Source: an uncultured Pelagibacteraceae bacterium (GTDB lineage Bacteria; Pseudomonadota; Alphaproteobacteria; Pelagibacterales; Pelagibacteraceae). From it: a DNA stretch of 64,000 nucleotides. The DNA lies in contig CACJHW010000001.1 of the NCBI GenBank assembly GCA_902593285.1, forward strand, positions 142,001-206,000, written 5' to 3'. Below are positions 42,395 to 52,814 of this stretch, piece by piece (within the stretch, counting starts at the first letter, position 1; each line of letters starts with the position of its first letter). The position numbers and the translations under genes were made by a program. The notes below the pieces were generated by a model. The model did not search any database. It was not told where the DNA came from and saw nothing but the letters and a program-made list of their open reading frames with translations.

Positions 42395-43267
42395 ATGAAA
42401 GCTGGAAAAATTTTAGCAGGAGTACTAGTTGCAATAGGTGTTGTAGCCTTTTTATCAATAATTATAGTTAAGGAAGTTAACCAAGCAATTATTCTTCAAT
42501 TTGGTGATCCAAAAAGAATTATAATGAAGCCAGGATTAAATTTTAAAATTCCTTTCATTCAAAACGTTGTTTATTTAGATAAAAGAATTTTAAACTTAGA
42601 TGCTCCACCAGAAGAGGTTATTGCATCAGATCAAAAACGATTAATTGTGGATGCATTTGCAAGATTTAAGATAGTTGATCCACTTAAGTTTTATATTTCA
42701 GTGGGGAACGAAAGAGTTGCAAGATCAAGATTATCTACAATTATAAATTCAAGAATTAGAAATGTACTAGGTCAAGAAGAATTACAAACATTATTATCTA
42801 AAGATAGATCTAAGCAAATGGCTTTAATTAAAGAGGGTGTTAATAACGAAGCAAAAAACTTTGGAATTACTATTGTTGATGTCAGAATTAAAAGAGCAGA
42901 TCTACCTCAAGCTAACAGTGATGCAATTTATAGAAGAATGCAAACTGAAAGGGAGAGAGAAGCAAAAGAATTTAGAGCAAAAGGAGCAGAGATGGCAGTT
43001 ACGATTACATCAACTGCGGACAAAGAAGTTACTGTAATCTTAGCAGATGCTCAAAAACAATCCGAGATTATGAAAGGGGAAGGTGACGGAGAAAGAAACA
43101 AAATATTTGCTGACGCCTTTGGTCAAGATCCAGAATTTTTTGCTTTCTACAGAGCTATGCAAGCATATGAAAAAGCTCTTATTGGTGGTGAAACTTCTTT
43201 AATTTTATCACCTGATAGTGAATTTTTTAAATTTTTTGGAAATATAAAACCTGAAATCCAACAATAA
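42395..43267 (+). CDS. hflC: FtsH protease modulator HflC
   Basis: Band-7 domain; DVRIKRADLPQANSDAIYRRMQTERERE. Confidence 0.95.
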   Translation: MKAGKILAGVLVAIGVVAFLSIIIVKEVNQAIILQFGDPKRIIMKPGLNFKIPFIQNVVYLDKRILNLDAPPEEVIASDQKRLIVDAFARFKIVDPLKFYISVGNERVARSRLSTIINSRIRNVLGQEELQTLLSKDRSKQMALIKEGVNNEAKNFGITIVDVRIKRADLPQANSDAIYRRMQTEREREAKEFRAKGAEMAVTITSTADKEVTVILADAQKQSEIMKGEGDGERNKIFADAFGQDPEFFAFYRAMQAYEKALIGGETSLILSPDSEFFKFFGNIKPEIQQ

Positions 43268-43274
43268 TTCTTAA

Positions 43275-43460
43275 ATGCGTGAGCTAGTTATAGCTTTTGG
43301 TCTATTCTTATTCATTGAGGGAATTTTGTACGCCTTATTTCCAGCAAAAATGAAAAGTATGTTAAAAAAACTAGAACTTGTTAAAGATAGTCAGCTTAGA
43401 TCAGGTGGACTTATTTTTGCATTTATAGGTTTTATAATTGTTTATTTTATTAAGAGTTAA
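43275..43460 (+). CDS. DUF2065-like small inner membrane protein
   Basis: 61 aa, two TM segments; FIEGILYALFPAKMKSML; between hflC and degP. Confidence 0.75.
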   Translation: MRELVIAFGLFLFIEGILYALFPAKMKSMLKKLELVKDSQLRSGGLIFAFIGFIIVYFIKS

Positions 43461-43461
43461 T

Positions 43462-44877
43462 ATGAATAAGATTAAACTTATATTCTTAACCCTTGTAATA
43501 TCATTTAGCTTTTCGCTAAATGTAAACTCTAAACCAGTTCCTGCTTCCTTTGCAGATCTTGCAGAAAAATTAATGCCATCTGTTGTAAACATTTCTACAA
43601 CAACCACTATCACAACAACTTCTAATCCTTTTCCTTTTCAATTTCCTCCAGGGTCTCCTTTTGAGGATATGTTTAAAGAATTTGGAACACCTCAGGAAAG
43701 ACAATCAGCTGCTTTAGGTTCTGGGTTTATAATAGACGAGAAAGGAATTGTAGTTACAAATAATCACGTTATTCAAGATGCTGACGACATTATTGTTAGG
43801 GTAAATGGAGACCAGGAATTTAAAGCTAAGGTTCTAGGTGCTGACCCTCTAATGGACATTGCTGTTTTGCAATTAGAAACAGATGAAAAGTTTATTCCAG
43901 TAGCATTTGGAGATTCTGATAAAGCAAGAATTGGAGATTGGGTTTTAGCAATTGGAAATCCATTTGGTTTAGGTGGAACTGTTACTGCAGGAATTATTTC
44001 AGCAAGAAATCGATCAATTGGTTTATCAAGATATGAAGATTTTATACAAACAGATGCTTCTATTAACTCAGGAAATTCAGGTGGACCTTTATTTGATATG
44101 GAAGGAAATGTAATTGGAATTAATACCGCAATTCTAGGACGTAACGGTTCTATAGGTATTGGATTTTCCATACCATCAAACAGCGCTCAAATTGTAATTA
44201 AACAATTAATTGAATTTGGTGAAACAAAAAGAGGTTGGCTGGGTGTTAGAATTCAAGATGTTACAAAAGAAATTGCTGAAGTTGAAAAATTAGATAAGGC
44301 CCGAGGGGCATTAGTCGCAAGCGTTGCTGAAAACAGTCCTTCAGAAAAAGCAGGAATACAAGCTGGTGATATTATTTTAGAATTTAATGGAGAAAAAATA
44401 AATCAAATGAAAGAACTTCCAGCTATTGTAGCAAGAACAGAAGTTGGAAAAAAAGTTGAAGTTAAAGTTTGGAGAGATAAAAAAGAGATTATCAAAAATG
44501 TTATTTTAGGAAGATTAGAAACTTCGGATGATTTTAAAATAAGTAAAAATCAAGAAAATCAAAAACAAAATAATGAAGAAATAATTGAAAGCCTAAGAAT
44601 TGCAGTAAGACCATTAACTAAAGAAGATATTAAAAATAGAAATTTACCAAATCAGACAACAGGACTTGTGATAACAAAAATTGCAAACAACAGCCCTGTA
44701 GCAAATTCAATAGAGCTCAATAGTATTATTGTTGAAGCTCAGAAGAAAAAAATCAGATCAGCTGAAGACTTAAGAAATATTACTAAAGAAGTTCTTAATT
44801 CAAATCAAAAGACAGTTTTACTTGCAATCTATAATAATCAAAATCAAAGACGATACATTGGTGTTAAGCTAGACTAA
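43462..44877 (+). CDS. DegP/HtrA-family periplasmic serine protease
   Basis: Signal peptide; TNNHVIQDADDI, DIAVLQL, NSGNSGGPLFD; two PDZ regions; start set to 43462. Confidence 0.94.
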   Translation: MNKIKLIFLTLVISFSFSLNVNSKPVPASFADLAEKLMPSVVNISTTTTITTTSNPFPFQFPPGSPFEDMFKEFGTPQERQSAALGSGFIIDEKGIVVTNNHVIQDADDIIVRVNGDQEFKAKVLGADPLMDIAVLQLETDEKFIPVAFGDSDKARIGDWVLAIGNPFGLGGTVTAGIISARNRSIGLSRYEDFIQTDASINSGNSGGPLFDMEGNVIGINTAILGRNGSIGIGFSIPSNSAQIVIKQLIEFGETKRGWLGVRIQDVTKEIAEVEKLDKARGALVASVAENSPSEKAGIQAGDIILEFNGEKINQMKELPAIVARTEVGKKVEVKVWRDKKEIIKNVILGRLETSDDFKISKNQENQKQNNEEIIESLRIAVRPLTKEDIKNRNLPNQTTGLVITKIANNSPVANSIELNSIIVEAQKKKIRSAEDLRNITKEVLNSNQKTVLLAIYNNQNQRRYIGVKLD

Positions 44878-44879
44878 TA

Positions 44880-45788
44880 ATGGATTTAAAATCCAAGATC
44901 ATATTAATATCTGGTCCTACAGCTTCAGGTAAATCAAACTTTGCTATTAAAGTTGCAAAAAAAGTTGATGGAGAGATCATCAACGCAGATAGCATGCAAG
45001 TATACAAAGAACTTAACATATTATCAGCTAGACCAGATCCAAAAAAATATCAGAAAATAAAACATCATTTGTACGGTTTTCATACTGTAACGAAAAACTT
45101 TTCGACAGGTGATTGGCTTAAACTAGTAATTAAAAAAATTAGGGAAGTTCAAAAAAGAAAAAAAATTCCAATTCTTGTTGGAGGCACAGGTTTATACTTT
45201 AAAGCTTTAACTAATGGTTTAGTTAAAATACCAAATATTACACTAAAATTAAGAAATCAAATTAGAGAATTGCAAAAAAAACTTGGACAAAAAAAGTTTT
45301 ATGAAAAACTATTAAAATTAGATCCATCCTCAAGAGGAAAAATAAATCCCACAGACTCTCAAAGATCCATCAGAGCTTATGAAGTTAAAAAGTTTACAAA
45401 AAAATCTCTAACTGAATGGTTTAAAAATACAAAATCAAACTTCGTGGAAGATGATTTTTTTAAAGTTTATATTGATTTTCCTAGACAAGAATTAATTGAA
45501 CGTATCAATGTAAGGACAAGGGAGATGATAAAAAATGGAGCAATAAAAGAGGTAAAAGATCTCATAAAGTTAAGAGTTAAAAAAGATAAAACTGCCAACA
45601 AGGCCATTGGAGTTAATGAAATTAGAGAATATTTAAAAAAACAAAAAAATTTGAATGATACTAGAGATAAAATAGCCATAAAAACTAGACAATACGCCAA
45701 AAGACAAAGTACTTGGGCTAGAGGTAACATGATTAGTTGGATGAAACTGAAGCCACAAGACATAAATAATTTTTTGAAAAAAATTTAA
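44880..45788 (+). CDS. miaA: tRNA dimethylallyltransferase
   Basis: ILISGPTASGKSNFAIKVAKK; NADSMQVYKELNILSARP; VGGTGLYFKAL. Confidence 0.95.
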   Translation: MDLKSKIILISGPTASGKSNFAIKVAKKVDGEIINADSMQVYKELNILSARPDPKKYQKIKHHLYGFHTVTKNFSTGDWLKLVIKKIREVQKRKKIPILVGGTGLYFKALTNGLVKIPNITLKLRNQIRELQKKLGQKKFYEKLLKLDPSSRGKINPTDSQRSIRAYEVKKFTKKSLTEWFKNTKSNFVEDDFFKVYIDFPRQELIERINVRTREMIKNGAIKEVKDLIKLRVKKDKTANKAIGVNEIREYLKKQKNLNDTRDKIAIKTRQYAKRQSTWARGNMISWMKLKPQDINNFLKKI

Positions 45789-45840
45789 AATTTTCATTCT
45801 TAAACTTGACCAATGAGTACAACTTCAGCTAGATTGCCTA

Positions 45841-47607
45841 ATGCCAAAATTATTAACTGGAGCAGAAATTGTATTTAAGTGTCTTGAAGATCAGAAGGTA
45901 GAACATATCTTTGGTTATCCAGGTGGCGCAGTGTTACCAATTTATGATGAATTAAAAAACCATCCTTCTATAAAACATATTTTGGTTAGACACGAACAAG
46001 GCGCTGGTCACGCGGCAGAAGGTTATGCAAGATCATCAGGAAAACCAGGTGTAGTTTTAGTTACATCAGGTCCTGGAGCAACCAATGTTGTTACAGCTTT
46101 AACAGATGCTTATATGGACTCTGTACCATTAGTTTGTATTTCTGGTCAAGTTCCAACACATTTAATTGGAACAGATGCATTTCAAGAATGTGACACTACA
46201 GGAATTACAAGACCTTGTACGAAACATAATTGGTTAGTTAAAGATATAAATGATCTTTCAAAAGTTATGCATGAAGCTTTTAGAGTTGCAACAACTGGAA
46301 GACCTGGACCGGTTTTGATTGATATTCCAAAAGATGTTCAGTTTGCAAAAGCAAAATATAAAAAACCAAATAAAGAAAAAAAATTAAATGGAAAATCTCA
46401 TAATAAATTTTCTCAAGATCAAATTGATGAATTAGTAAAATTATTAAGCAAAGCTAAAAAACCAATAATTTATAGTGGTGGAGGAGTAATTAATTCAGGA
46501 CCCAAAGCAAGTCAGGCATTAAGAGAATTTGTTGAGTTAACTGGTTTTCCTATAACTTCAACACTTCAAGGATTGGGTGCATACCCTGGTGATGATAATC
46601 AATTTTTAGGAATGCTTGGTATGCATGGCACTTATGAAGCAAATAATGCTATGCATGATTGTGATCTTTTAATTAATATCGGTGCAAGGTTTGATGATCG
46701 TATTACTGGAAAAATTGATGAGTTTTCACCAAATTCAACAAAGGTTCATATTGATATAGATCCATCATCAATTAATAAAATTATCAAAGTAGATCTTGCA
46801 ATAGTTGGAGACGTTACGAATGTAATCAGTAAAATTAATAAAACAATTTCTAAAAGAAAAAATGGTCATAGCAAGTCAAATAAATCAAGTATAGCTAAGT
46901 GGTGGGAACAAATTGGAAAATGGAGAGAAAAAGACTCTCTTAATTTTGTAAATAGTGATGAAAGCATAAAACCTCAACATGCCGTTCAAAGACTTTATGA
47001 ATTAACTAAGAATAAAGATACTTATGTTACTACCGAGGTAGGACAACATCAAATGTGGGCTGCTCAGCATTACAAATTTAATAAACCAAATAGATGGATG
47101 ACATCTGGTGGTTTAGGAACTATGGGATATGGATTGCCAGCAGCAGTCGGCGTTCAAATTGCTCATCCTGAAAAATTAGTAATTGATATTGCAGGAGAAG
47201 CCTCAGTTTTAATGACTATGCAAGAAATGTCTACTGCAGTTCAATATAATCTTCCTATAAAAATATTTATTTTAAATAATCAATATATGGGAATGGTTAG
47301 ACAATGGCAGGAATTATTGCATGAAAAAAATTATTCTGAAAGTTATTCTGAAGCATTACCTGATTTTATGAAAATGGCAGAAGCTTATGGATGCAAAGGA
47401 ATTAAAGCAGACAGTCCAGCTGAGCTTGATGATAAAATTCGAGAGATGATTGATTATGATGGACCAGTTATATTTGATTGTCATGTGGATCCTAACGAGA
47501 ATTGCTTCCCAATGATACCATCTGGAAAACCTCATAACCAAATGATCTTGGGTCCAAATGATCAAGAGGAAAACAAAATCAAAGGAAAAGGCAAAGCCTT
47601 AGTATAA
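45841..47607 (+). CDS. ilvB: Acetolactate synthase large subunit
   Basis: GYPGGAVLPIYDEL, RHEQGAGHAAEGYARSSGKPGV, ThDP-binding C-domain. Confidence 0.96.
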   Translation: MPKLLTGAEIVFKCLEDQKVEHIFGYPGGAVLPIYDELKNHPSIKHILVRHEQGAGHAAEGYARSSGKPGVVLVTSGPGATNVVTALTDAYMDSVPLVCISGQVPTHLIGTDAFQECDTTGITRPCTKHNWLVKDINDLSKVMHEAFRVATTGRPGPVLIDIPKDVQFAKAKYKKPNKEKKLNGKSHNKFSQDQIDELVKLLSKAKKPIIYSGGGVINSGPKASQALREFVELTGFPITSTLQGLGAYPGDDNQFLGMLGMHGTYEANNAMHDCDLLINIGARFDDRITGKIDEFSPNSTKVHIDIDPSSINKIIKVDLAIVGDVTNVISKINKTISKRKNGHSKSNKSSIAKWWEQIGKWREKDSLNFVNSDESIKPQHAVQRLYELTKNKDTYVTTEVGQHQMWAAQHYKFNKPNRWMTSGGLGTMGYGLPAAVGVQIAHPEKLVIDIAGEASVLMTMQEMSTAVQYNLPIKIFILNNQYMGMVRQWQELLHEKNYSESYSEALPDFMKMAEAYGCKGIKADSPAELDDKIREMIDYDGPVIFDCHVDPNENCFPMIPSGKPHNQMILGPNDQEENKIKGKGKALV

Positions 47608-47612
47608 TCATA

Positions 47613-48161
47613 ATGCCGAAATCAAAGTCAGCTTACAGCATACCTACGAAGAAACAAAAACCAGATACATATATTTTTGTAGTATGGGTAGATAATGAGG
47701 CTGGAGTTTTGGCAAGAGTAGTTGGTTTATTTTCTGGTCGAGGTTACAACATCGAGTCGTTAGCTGTTGCAGAGGTTGATGCGGTAAAAAATATTTCAAG
47801 AATAACAATTGTTACCACTGGAACACCTCAAGTAATTGATCAAATAAGACTCCAATTAACAAAGTTAGTGCCTGTTCATAAAGTTGCTGAATTTAAAAGA
47901 GAAGATAAAGGCGTAATTTTTAAAGAAATGGCTTTATTTAAGGTTGTAGGAAAAAGAAATAAAATTGAAAAATGCTTAAATGCTTGTAAAAAATTTAATC
48001 CCGTAATATTAGATGAAACAAAAACTTCAGCAGTAATTCAAATAACTGCTCTAAGAAGAGAAATTGATAAAATGAATAAAAAATTAAAGCCCTTAGGACT
48101 TATTAGTACTTCGAGAACTGGGGCAGTAGCAATGACTAGGGGTGCTAAAATATTTAATTAA
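47613..48161 (+). CDS. ilvH: Acetolactate synthase small subunit
   Basis: VWVDNEAGVLARVVGLFSGRGYNIESLAVAEVD ACT domain. Confidence 0.96.
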   Translation: MPKSKSAYSIPTKKQKPDTYIFVVWVDNEAGVLARVVGLFSGRGYNIESLAVAEVDAVKNISRITIVTTGTPQVIDQIRLQLTKLVPVHKVAEFKREDKGVIFKEMALFKVVGKRNKIEKCLNACKKFNPVILDETKTSAVIQITALRREIDKMNKKLKPLGLISTSRTGAVAMTRGAKIFN

Positions 48162-49202
<1,041 letters not shown>

Positions 49203-49284
49203 ATTTTATCAGTAAATTATTGCTACTATAATTCAATTATTTCACTTATACTTTTTTATATAAATTTAAAAAACGAGGGGAATA

Positions 49285-50847
49285 ATGAAGACTAAAAATA
49301 TAGTAAGAATACTATTGTCATTAGTTCTAGTATTCGGATTTTCTTCAGCATGGGCAAAAACTATTAAATGGTCTATGCAAGGAGACAGTTTAACACTAGA
49401 TCCACATGCACAAAATGAGGGTCCAACTACTCAAGTATCTAGACAAGTTTATGAAGCTCTAGTTCAAAGAGGCTTGGACATGAAAATAGGGCCTGCTTTA
49501 GCAACAAAATGGAAAGCTACTGATCCAAATACTTGGATTTTTACTTTAAGAGAAGATGCTAAGTTTTCAGATGGTTCTGGAATGACATCAGCAGATGTTG
49601 TTTTTAGTATATTAAGAGCTAAGCAAAGAACATCTGACTTTAAGGAATACATCAGCACTGTTGCTAATGTTGAAGCGGTTGGAGATTACTCTGTTAAAAT
49701 AACTACAAGCAAACCAAATCCTATTCTTTTAAACCAACTATCAAACATTTTTATAATGTCTAAAGCTTGGTCAGAGAAAAACTTTGCAATGTCTCCACAA
49801 AATTGGGATGCAGGACAAGAAACTTTCTCTGCTACTAATGCTATGGGAACTGGTCCTTTTAAAATAACTTTAAGAGAGCCTAACACCAAGACAGTGTTTA
49901 AAAGAAATAAACATTGGTGGGGTGAAATGAAGGACAAAAAAGTGACTCAAATTGAATTAATGCCTATTAAAAATGCAGCTACAAGAGTAGCAGCCTTATT
50001 ATCTGGTGAAATTGATATAGTTACTGATGCTCCTGTCCAAGACTTAAAAAGAATCGGATCTTCTTCAGCTCATAAAGTTGAAAGCACAGCTCAAATGAGA
50101 ACAATTTTCTTAGGTATGGATCAAGCAGCTGACAAATTAAGAACTGGAAATACAGGTGATAATCCATTTAAGAAAAAAGAAGTAAGACAAGCTCTTTATC
50201 AAGCAATTGATATTGAAGCGATCAAGAAAAAAGTTATGAGAGGTTTAAGTGAACCAGCAGGAATTATAACTTTCCCAGGTGTAAATGGATATACAGCTGA
50301 TCTTGATAAAAGATTACCTTACGATGTTGATGCTGCAAAAAAACTTTTAGCTGATGCAGGTTATCCTAATGGTTTTGACGTTGAACTTAGATGTCCTAAT
50401 GACAGATATGTAAACGATGAGGCAATATGTACTGCTGTTGTTGGAATGTTGGGTAAAATTGGAGTTAAGGTTAACTTATTTGCTCAAACTAAAAGTAAAC
50501 ACTTCAAAGAGCTTAAAGATGATCAAGGTGATTTTTATATGCTAGGATGGGGTGTTCCAACTTTAGATAGTCACTATGTTTTCCATTACTTATATGAGTC
50601 TGGTGCTAGCTGGAACAAAGTTAACTTTAGTAATGCAGATGTTGATGCTGCAATTAGAGTTATGGAAGGTGAAGTTGATTTAGATAAGAGAAATGCTGCA
50701 ATTGCAAAAGCTTGGAAAATAGTAAAAGATGATATTTCTTATCTTCCTTTACATCACCAAGTAATTTCTTGGGCATCTAAAAGCAATGTTAATGTTCCTA
50801 TCAGACCGAATAACGAACCGTTATTCAGAACTGCTAGTTTTAACTAA
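49285..50847 (+). CDS. Peptide/opine-type ABC transporter substrate-binding protein (SBP family 5)
   Basis: Signal peptide; SLTLDPHAQNEGPTTQVSRQVYEALV; WIFTLREDAKFSDGSGMTSADVVFSI. Confidence 0.92.
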   Translation: MKTKNIVRILLSLVLVFGFSSAWAKTIKWSMQGDSLTLDPHAQNEGPTTQVSRQVYEALVQRGLDMKIGPALATKWKATDPNTWIFTLREDAKFSDGSGMTSADVVFSILRAKQRTSDFKEYISTVANVEAVGDYSVKITTSKPNPILLNQLSNIFIMSKAWSEKNFAMSPQNWDAGQETFSATNAMGTGPFKITLREPNTKTVFKRNKHWWGEMKDKKVTQIELMPIKNAATRVAALLSGEIDIVTDAPVQDLKRIGSSSAHKVESTAQMRTIFLGMDQAADKLRTGNTGDNPFKKKEVRQALYQAIDIEAIKKKVMRGLSEPAGIITFPGVNGYTADLDKRLPYDVDAAKKLLADAGYPNGFDVELRCPNDRYVNDEAICTAVVGMLGKIGVKVNLFAQTKSKHFKELKDDQGDFYMLGWGVPTLDSHYVFHYLYESGASWNKVNFSNADVDAAIRVMEGEVDLDKRNAAIAKAWKIVKDDISYLPLHHQVISWASKSNVNVPIRPNNEPLFRTASFN

Positions 50848-50857
50848 TTAAAAATTA

Positions 50858-50891
50858 TTACAAGCCCTTTAAAAATTTAAAGGGCTTGTAA
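50858..50891. repeat. Perfect inverted repeat (16-bp stem, 2-nt loop) between SBP and permease genes
   Basis: TTACAAGCCCTTTAAA-AA-TTTAAAGGGCTTGTAA; not followed by a T-run. Confidence 0.9.
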
Positions 50892-50908
50892 GTTTAAACC
50901 TTCACAAA

Positions 50909-51892
50909 TTGATAAAATATTTTTTTAAAAGGCTGTTTCAATCTGCTTTGGTGATGCTGGTTGTCGCTTTTGTTTCTTTCTCTTTATTTAATTTTGTTGG
51001 AGATCCGATTAATAACATGGTTGGAGAAGAGACTTCTGATGAGGAAAGAGCAGAATTAAGAGAAACATTAGGTTTGATGGATCCAATTCATGTTCAATTT
51101 TCAAGATTTATAGTTAATGCTTCAAAGGGTGAGTTTGGAATTTCATATCAATTAAGAAGACCTGTTTCAGAATTAATAGTTGAAAGATTGCCTGCAACTA
51201 TTGAACTTGTTGTTATTTCTGCATTAATTGCTCTTATAACTGGTACATTATTAGGAGTTTATACCGGCATAAATCGAAAAGGCTTTTTAAGCGATTTTGT
51301 TTTGGCAGTCTCCTTGTTGGGGGTTTCGCTCCCCACATTTGTAATTGGTATATTATTTATATATTTATTTGCAGTAATCTTAGGAATATTACCCTCATTT
51401 GGAAGAGGAGAAGTTGTTGATTTAGGTTTTTGGACTACAGGTTTTTTAACAGTTTCAGGGCTAAAAGCAATTATACTTCCTTCAGTAACATTAAGCCTTT
51501 TCCAAATGACTTATATTATCAGACTTGTGCGAGCAGAGATGATGGAAATATTACAAACAGATTATATTAAATTTGCACGCGCTCGAGGTATCAGCGAAAA
51601 TAGTATTAAATATAAACATGCATTAAAAAATGGATTGATACCTGTAATAACTATAGCAGGAATAAATATTGGAACTTTAATTGCGTTTTCAATTATTACC
51701 GAAACCGTTTTTCAATGGCCTGGAATGGGCTTCTTATTTATTCAAGCAGTTCAATTTGTAGATATACCAATCATGTCAGCTTATTTAGTATTTATAGCTT
51801 TTGTTTTTGTAATGATAAATTTTATAGTTGATATTCTTTATTATCTAATTGATCCAAGAATAAGAGTTAAAGGAGATACAGCAAGTGGATAA
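50909..51892 (+). CDS. DppB/OppB-like ABC permease
   Basis: Multi-TM; YIRLVRAEMMEILQTDYIKFARARGIS; TTG start likely. Confidence 0.92.
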   Translation: MIKYFFKRLFQSALVMLVVAFVSFSLFNFVGDPINNMVGEETSDEERAELRETLGLMDPIHVQFSRFIVNASKGEFGISYQLRRPVSELIVERLPATIELVVISALIALITGTLLGVYTGINRKGFLSDFVLAVSLLGVSLPTFVIGILFIYLFAVILGILPSFGRGEVVDLGFWTTGFLTVSGLKAIILPSVTLSLFQMTYIIRLVRAEMMEILQTDYIKFARARGISENSIKYKHALKNGLIPVITIAGINIGTLIAFSIITETVFQWPGMGFLFIQAVQFVDIPIMSAYLVFIAFVFVMINFIVDILYYLIDPRIRVKGDTASG

Positions 51893-52814
51893 CAAATCTT
51901 TAAGTACTTGGGAAAGAGTAAAAGATAGTGATATTTATCATAGCTTTATTAAATCTCCTACTGCAATTGTATCATCTACTATTTTATTTATAATTTTTTT
52001 CTGCTCTTTCTTTGTTGAGTTCATAACACCTTACAATCCCTTTGACCCGTCCTCTCTATCACTGATGGATGCATTCACACCACCGTCATGGACAGAAGAT
52101 GGTCTGGCTAAATTTATTTTAGGCACTGATGGACAAGGAAGAGATATGCTATCAACAATTTTGTATGGATGTAGGATTTCTTTAATTGTAGGTTTTTCTG
52201 CGATAATTTTTAGCTTAATTCTTGGAGTTGGATTGGGATTAACGGCTGGATTTTTTGGGGGAAAATATGAAATGATGGTAATGAGGTTAACCGATGTTCA
52301 GTTAACAGTACCTAGTATTTTGATGGCATTATTGGTTGATGGTATAGCAAGAGGATTAATCTCGAGAGAAATGCATGATGAAATGGCAATTTACGTTTTA
52401 ATATTTGCAATCGGGATTTCAGAGTGGCCACAATTTGCAAGAGTTTCAAGAGCAGCAACTTTGGTCGAAAAAAATAAAGATTATGTTTCAGCATCAACAA
52501 TAATCGGTGTTTCAAATTTAATTATTATGTTTAAACATATTTTACCAAATATTTTAAGACCAGTATTAGTAATTGGAACTATTGGTTTAGCTCTTGCTAT
52601 TTTAGCAGAGTCTACTTTAAGTTTTTTAGGAGTTGGTGTACCTCCAACAACACCTTCTTTAGGGACATTGATAAGACTTGGTAATGACTTTTTATTTTCA
52701 GGAGAATGGTGGATCACTTTTTTTCCAGCAATTTTCTTAGTTATTTTAGCATTTTCAATTAATTTATTAGGGGATTGGATGAGAGATACTTTAAATCCAA
52801 AATTAAAAAAATGA
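51885..52814 (+). CDS. DppC/OppC-like ABC permease
   Basis: GTDGQGRDMLSTILYGCRISL; PNILRPVLVIGTIGLALAILAESTLSFLGVG. Confidence 0.92.
   Translation: MDNKSLSTWERVKDSDIYHSFIKSPTAIVSSTILFIIFFCSFFVEFITPYNPFDPSSLSLMDAFTPPSWTEDGLAKFILGTDGQGRDMLSTILYGCRISLIVGFSAIIFSLILGVGLGLTAGFFGGKYEMMVMRLTDVQLTVPSILMALLVDGIARGLISREMHDEMAIYVLIFAIGISEWPQFARVSRAATLVEKNKDYVSASTIIGVSNLIIMFKHILPNILRPVLVIGTIGLALAILAESTLSFLGVGVPPTTPSLGTLIRLGNDFLFSGEWWITFFPAIFLVILAFSINLLGDWMRDTLNPKLKK

Noticed and set aside
43773-44171. 132-aa antisense ORF inside degP
   Set aside because: Shadow of the protease domain; no independent signal
45813-45878. 22-codon ORF (MSTTSARLPNAKIINWSRNCI) overlapping the ilvB start, considered as an attenuator leader peptide
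   Set aside because: No run of Leu/Ile/Val codons and no terminator/antiterminator pair seen
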